This document shows, in pieces, positions 6,470 through 8,037 of a stretch of DNA of 8,037 nt. This DNA is from Solirubrobacterales bacterium (GTDB lineage: Bacteria > Actinomycetota > Thermoleophilia > Solirubrobacterales > Solirubrobacteraceae): assembly GCA_003134675.1 (NCBI GenBank), contig PLBZ01000022.1, positions 1 to 8,037 of the forward strand, written 5' to 3'. The translations under genes were made by a program, and so were the position numbers. The stretch's first letter is position 1; the number at the start of each line of letters is the position of its first letter. The notes beneath the pieces were generated by a model, which was not told the origin of the DNA, did not search any database, and saw nothing but the letters and a program-made list of their open reading frames with translations.

Positions 6470-7147
6470 TTAGAACAGCAGGTTCTCTAACCCCACGACG
6501 GGGGATTCCGCAAGGTCGCCCACCCGGCGCACCGCCAGCAGCACGCCGGGCATGAACGACTCACGGCCGATCGTGTCGTGACGGATGCTCAGCGTCTGTC
6601 CGATATCACCGAAGATCACCTCTTGGTGGGCCACGAGCCCCGGCAGACGCACCGAATGGATCGGCGGAGGCTCGCCACCAGTCGCGGCCGCCATCAGCTC
6701 CGCGGTACGTGCGGCTGTACCGCTCGGAGCGTCGAGCTTGCGATCGTGATGCAACTCGACGATCTCCGCGCGCTCCATGTGCCTAGCTGCCTCCACGGCG
6801 AAGCGCATCATCAACACCGCGCCGATCGCGAAGTTCGGAGCGATCAGCACGTTGGCTCGGGGACGCCCCTCTGCGGGCCGGGCCTGCTTCAGCGGCGTTG
6901 GATCGAACCCCGTCGTGCCGATCACGACGTGCACCCCGGCGCGCACACAAGCCAGGCCATTGCCCAGCGCGGTGTCAGGCCGGGTGAAATCTACGACCAC
7001 ATCCGCGCTCGGCAGAACCTCTTCGAGCGTCGTTCCAAATGCCGGGTCCGCACGCCCTGTCAACTCCATGTCCTCGGCCGCTTCCACCGCCGCGCACACC
7101 GTCTCACCCATCCGGCCCGCCGCTCCGGCCACGGCAACTCGAATCAC
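6470..7147 (-). CDS. dapB: 4-hydroxy-tetrahydrodipicolinate reductase DapB
   Basis: DapB reduces the DapA product using NAD(P)H, the second step of the diaminopimelate/lysine branch. The protein has 225 residues, slightly shorter than the roughly 240-270 usual for the family, but no motif is missing. The N-terminal Rossmann fold shows GAAGRMG at 8-14, VDFTRP at 52-57 and IGTTGF at 76-81. APNFAIG at 103-109 leads into the substrate domain. The catalytic motif ELHHDRKLDAPSGTA spans 131-145, with H133-H134, K137 and the SGT loop at 142-144. The start is GTG 7147, in a GTGA overlap with the M16 peptidase stop. A GAGG about 10 bases upstream within the peptidase gene may serve as the ribosome site. 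The next gene, dapA, follows after 34 bases that carry the mini-ORF. Confidence 0.96.
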   Translation of the reverse strand: MIRVAVAGAAGRMGETVCAAVEAAEDMELTGRADPAFGTTLEEVLPSADVVVDFTRPDTALGNGLACVRAGVHVVIGTTGFDPTPLKQARPAEGRPRANVLIAPNFAIGAVLMMRFAVEAARHMERAEIVELHHDRKLDAPSGTAARTAELMAAATGGEPPPIHSVRLPGLVAHQEVIFGDIGQTLSIRHDTIGRESFMPGVLLAVRRVGDLAESPVVGLENLLF

Positions 7148-8037
7148 GCCGCCACCGCCTCGAGCGGTCTGAGCGCCGCGCGGAACGCCTGCTCCTCGGC
7201 GCCCACGCCCGCGACCGAAAGCCTGCCCGGGTGAAACAGCTCACCTGCCAGTTCCCGCAACTCGGCGATCCCTACCGCATCGATCCGCTCGATCACCTCG
7301 TCAACCGACAGGATCGGCAGCCCGTTCAGTACCGAGTTGCCCAGACGACTCATGCGCGCACCAGTGGACTCCAGCGAGAGCACCACGCGCCCCTTCAAGT
7401 TCTCGCGCGAGCGGTCCAGCTCCTCCGCACTCGCGGGATCATCCACGAAGCGCTCGAGCTCAGCCGCGATCGTAGTCAGCGCCTCATCTAGGTTCTCCGG
7501 CCGTGTGCCGACATACAGTCCCACCTCGCCGGTGTGGGCATACAGGCTCGAGAAGCAGAACACCGAATAGGCCAGGCCCCTCCGCTCGCGCACCTCCTGA
7601 AAAAGCCTAGAAGAGGACGTTCCACCAAGCACGCCTTCGAGCACTCGCAACGCAAAACGACGCTCATCATTGCGCGCCAGTCCGGGGCCACCCAGACAGA
7701 CATGGTACTGCTCGGTGTCCTTGGTGAAGAAGCGCACCCTCCGCTCGAAGTCCGGCTCGCCTCGCTCGAGCACCGGCGGATGCTGTCCAACACGCTGTGG
7801 TCCGGCATCGATGGCCATTTCCACCAGAGCGTCGTGATCGACCGATCCGGCTGCACCGATCACAACATTCTCCGGCACGTAGCGCTCGGCGTGAAAGGAC
7901 CGCAGCTGCTCGCGATCGGCAGCGCGCACGACCTCAGCCCGGCCGATCACGGCACGCCCGAGCGGATGCTCCCCGAAGACTGCCTCGCCAAGCACGTCGA
8001 AGACCTTCTCCTGGGGATCGTCCTCGTACATCGCGAT
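7144..8037 (-). CDS. M16-family zinc metallopeptidase, C-terminal 297 residues (N-terminus beyond right edge)
   Basis: The frame is open to the right edge, and the ATG at 8031 is internal: IAMYEDDPQEKVFD aligns with the middle of the family's first domain. The missing N-terminal part should carry the HXXEH zinc motif, which is therefore not seen here. Visible are the end of the first domain (AVFGEHPLGRAVIG, FHAERYVPENVVIGAAG) and the second, non-catalytic M16C domain. That domain contains LGGTSSSRLFQEVRERRGLA, with the Arg-Tyr region that contacts substrate, and SLESTGARMSRLG. M16 enzymes are processing-type peptidases; PepR of Mycobacterium tuberculosis lies in a similar neighbourhood beside pnp and dapB. 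The substrate is unknown. The stop overlaps the dapB GTG by 4 bases, so this is probably an upstream gene of the same operon. Confidence 0.93.
   Translation of the reverse strand: MAMYEDDPQEKVFDVLGEAVFGEHPLGRAVIGRAEVVRAADREQLRSFHAERYVPENVVIGAAGSVDHDALVEMAIDAGPQRVGQHPPVLERGEPDFERRVRFFTKDTEQYHVCLGGPGLARNDERRFALRVLEGVLGGTSSSRLFQEVRERRGLAYSVFCFSSLYAHTGEVGLYVGTRPENLDEALTTIAAELERFVDDPASAEELDRSRENLKGRVVLSLESTGARMSRLGNSVLNGLPILSVDEVIERIDAVGIAELRELAGELFHPGRLSVAGVGAEEQAFRAALRPLEAVAA

Noticed and set aside
6473..6487. Inverted repeat AGAAC-N5-GTTCT at the end of dapB
   Set aside because: The stem is only 5 base pairs and no T-run follows on the minus strand, so it does not look like a terminator within the operon.
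5602..6555. A 317-codon open frame on the plus strand opposite dapA
   Set aside because: It lies antisense to a gene with a complete DapA active site, and its composition (Arg, Gly, Val, His) looks like a GC-rich shadow. No domain is recognisable.
7138..7164. CTCGA/TCGAG inverted repeat around the dapB start
   Set aside because: A 5-base-pair stem with a 17-base loop leaves the GTG unpaired. It is too weak to call a regulatory structure.

Overview
The window is GC-rich chromosomal DNA with almost no intergenic space. It holds six recognisable genes, two of them cut by the window edges, and no tRNA, rRNA, CRISPR array, insertion sequence or phage gene that I can see. The order M16 peptidase, dapB, dapA, RNase J, then ftsK on the same strand is the arrangement known from Actinomycetota such as Mycobacterium and Streptomyces. 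With the GC-rich codon use, GTG starts and 4-base gene overlaps, this points to an actinobacterium. A deep-branching lineage such as Thermoleophilia is possible, but I cannot resolve it from sequence alone. No gap between genes exceeds 300 bases; the longest is the roughly 80-base divergent region at 1737-1815.

Layout from left to right. Positions 1-1736 (minus) carry the N-terminal membrane part, linker, alpha domain and Walker A of an FtsK/SpoIIIE DNA translocase, running off the left edge just at Walker B. Positions 1816-2502 and 2444-3967 (plus) are an overlapping two-component pair: an OmpR/PhoB-family response regulator and a membrane histidine kinase of the MprAB general type. This pair sits in the opposite orientation between rnj and ftsK. 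Positions 3908-5578 (minus) encode RNase J, whose 3' end overlaps the 3' end of the kinase gene by 60 bases. Positions 5575-6435 (minus) encode DapA and 6470-7147 (minus) encode DapB. Positions 7144-8037 (minus) are the C-terminal part of an M16 metallopeptidase running off the right edge.

The right half reads as one minus-strand operon, M16 peptidase - dapB - dapA - rnj, transcribed leftwards. The M16/dapB and dapA/rnj junctions are GTGA overlaps. The dapB/dapA junction is bridged by a possible 6-codon mini-ORF with a good ribosome binding site, whose stop overlaps the dapA start as ATGA. DapA and DapB are consecutive enzymes of the diaminopimelate/lysine pathway, which feeds peptidoglycan and lysine synthesis. 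RNase J is an RNA-processing enzyme and FtsK moves chromosome DNA at the division septum. The two-component pair probably senses an envelope signal, but nothing in the sequence shows what it senses or regulates.

I see no clearly new biological system. The observations most worth a second look are small-scale regulatory ones: a PhoB-box-like direct repeat between ftsK and the regulator, the mini-ORF before dapA, a hairpin that could mask the rnj start codon, and the terminator-free convergent overlap of the kinase and rnj genes.
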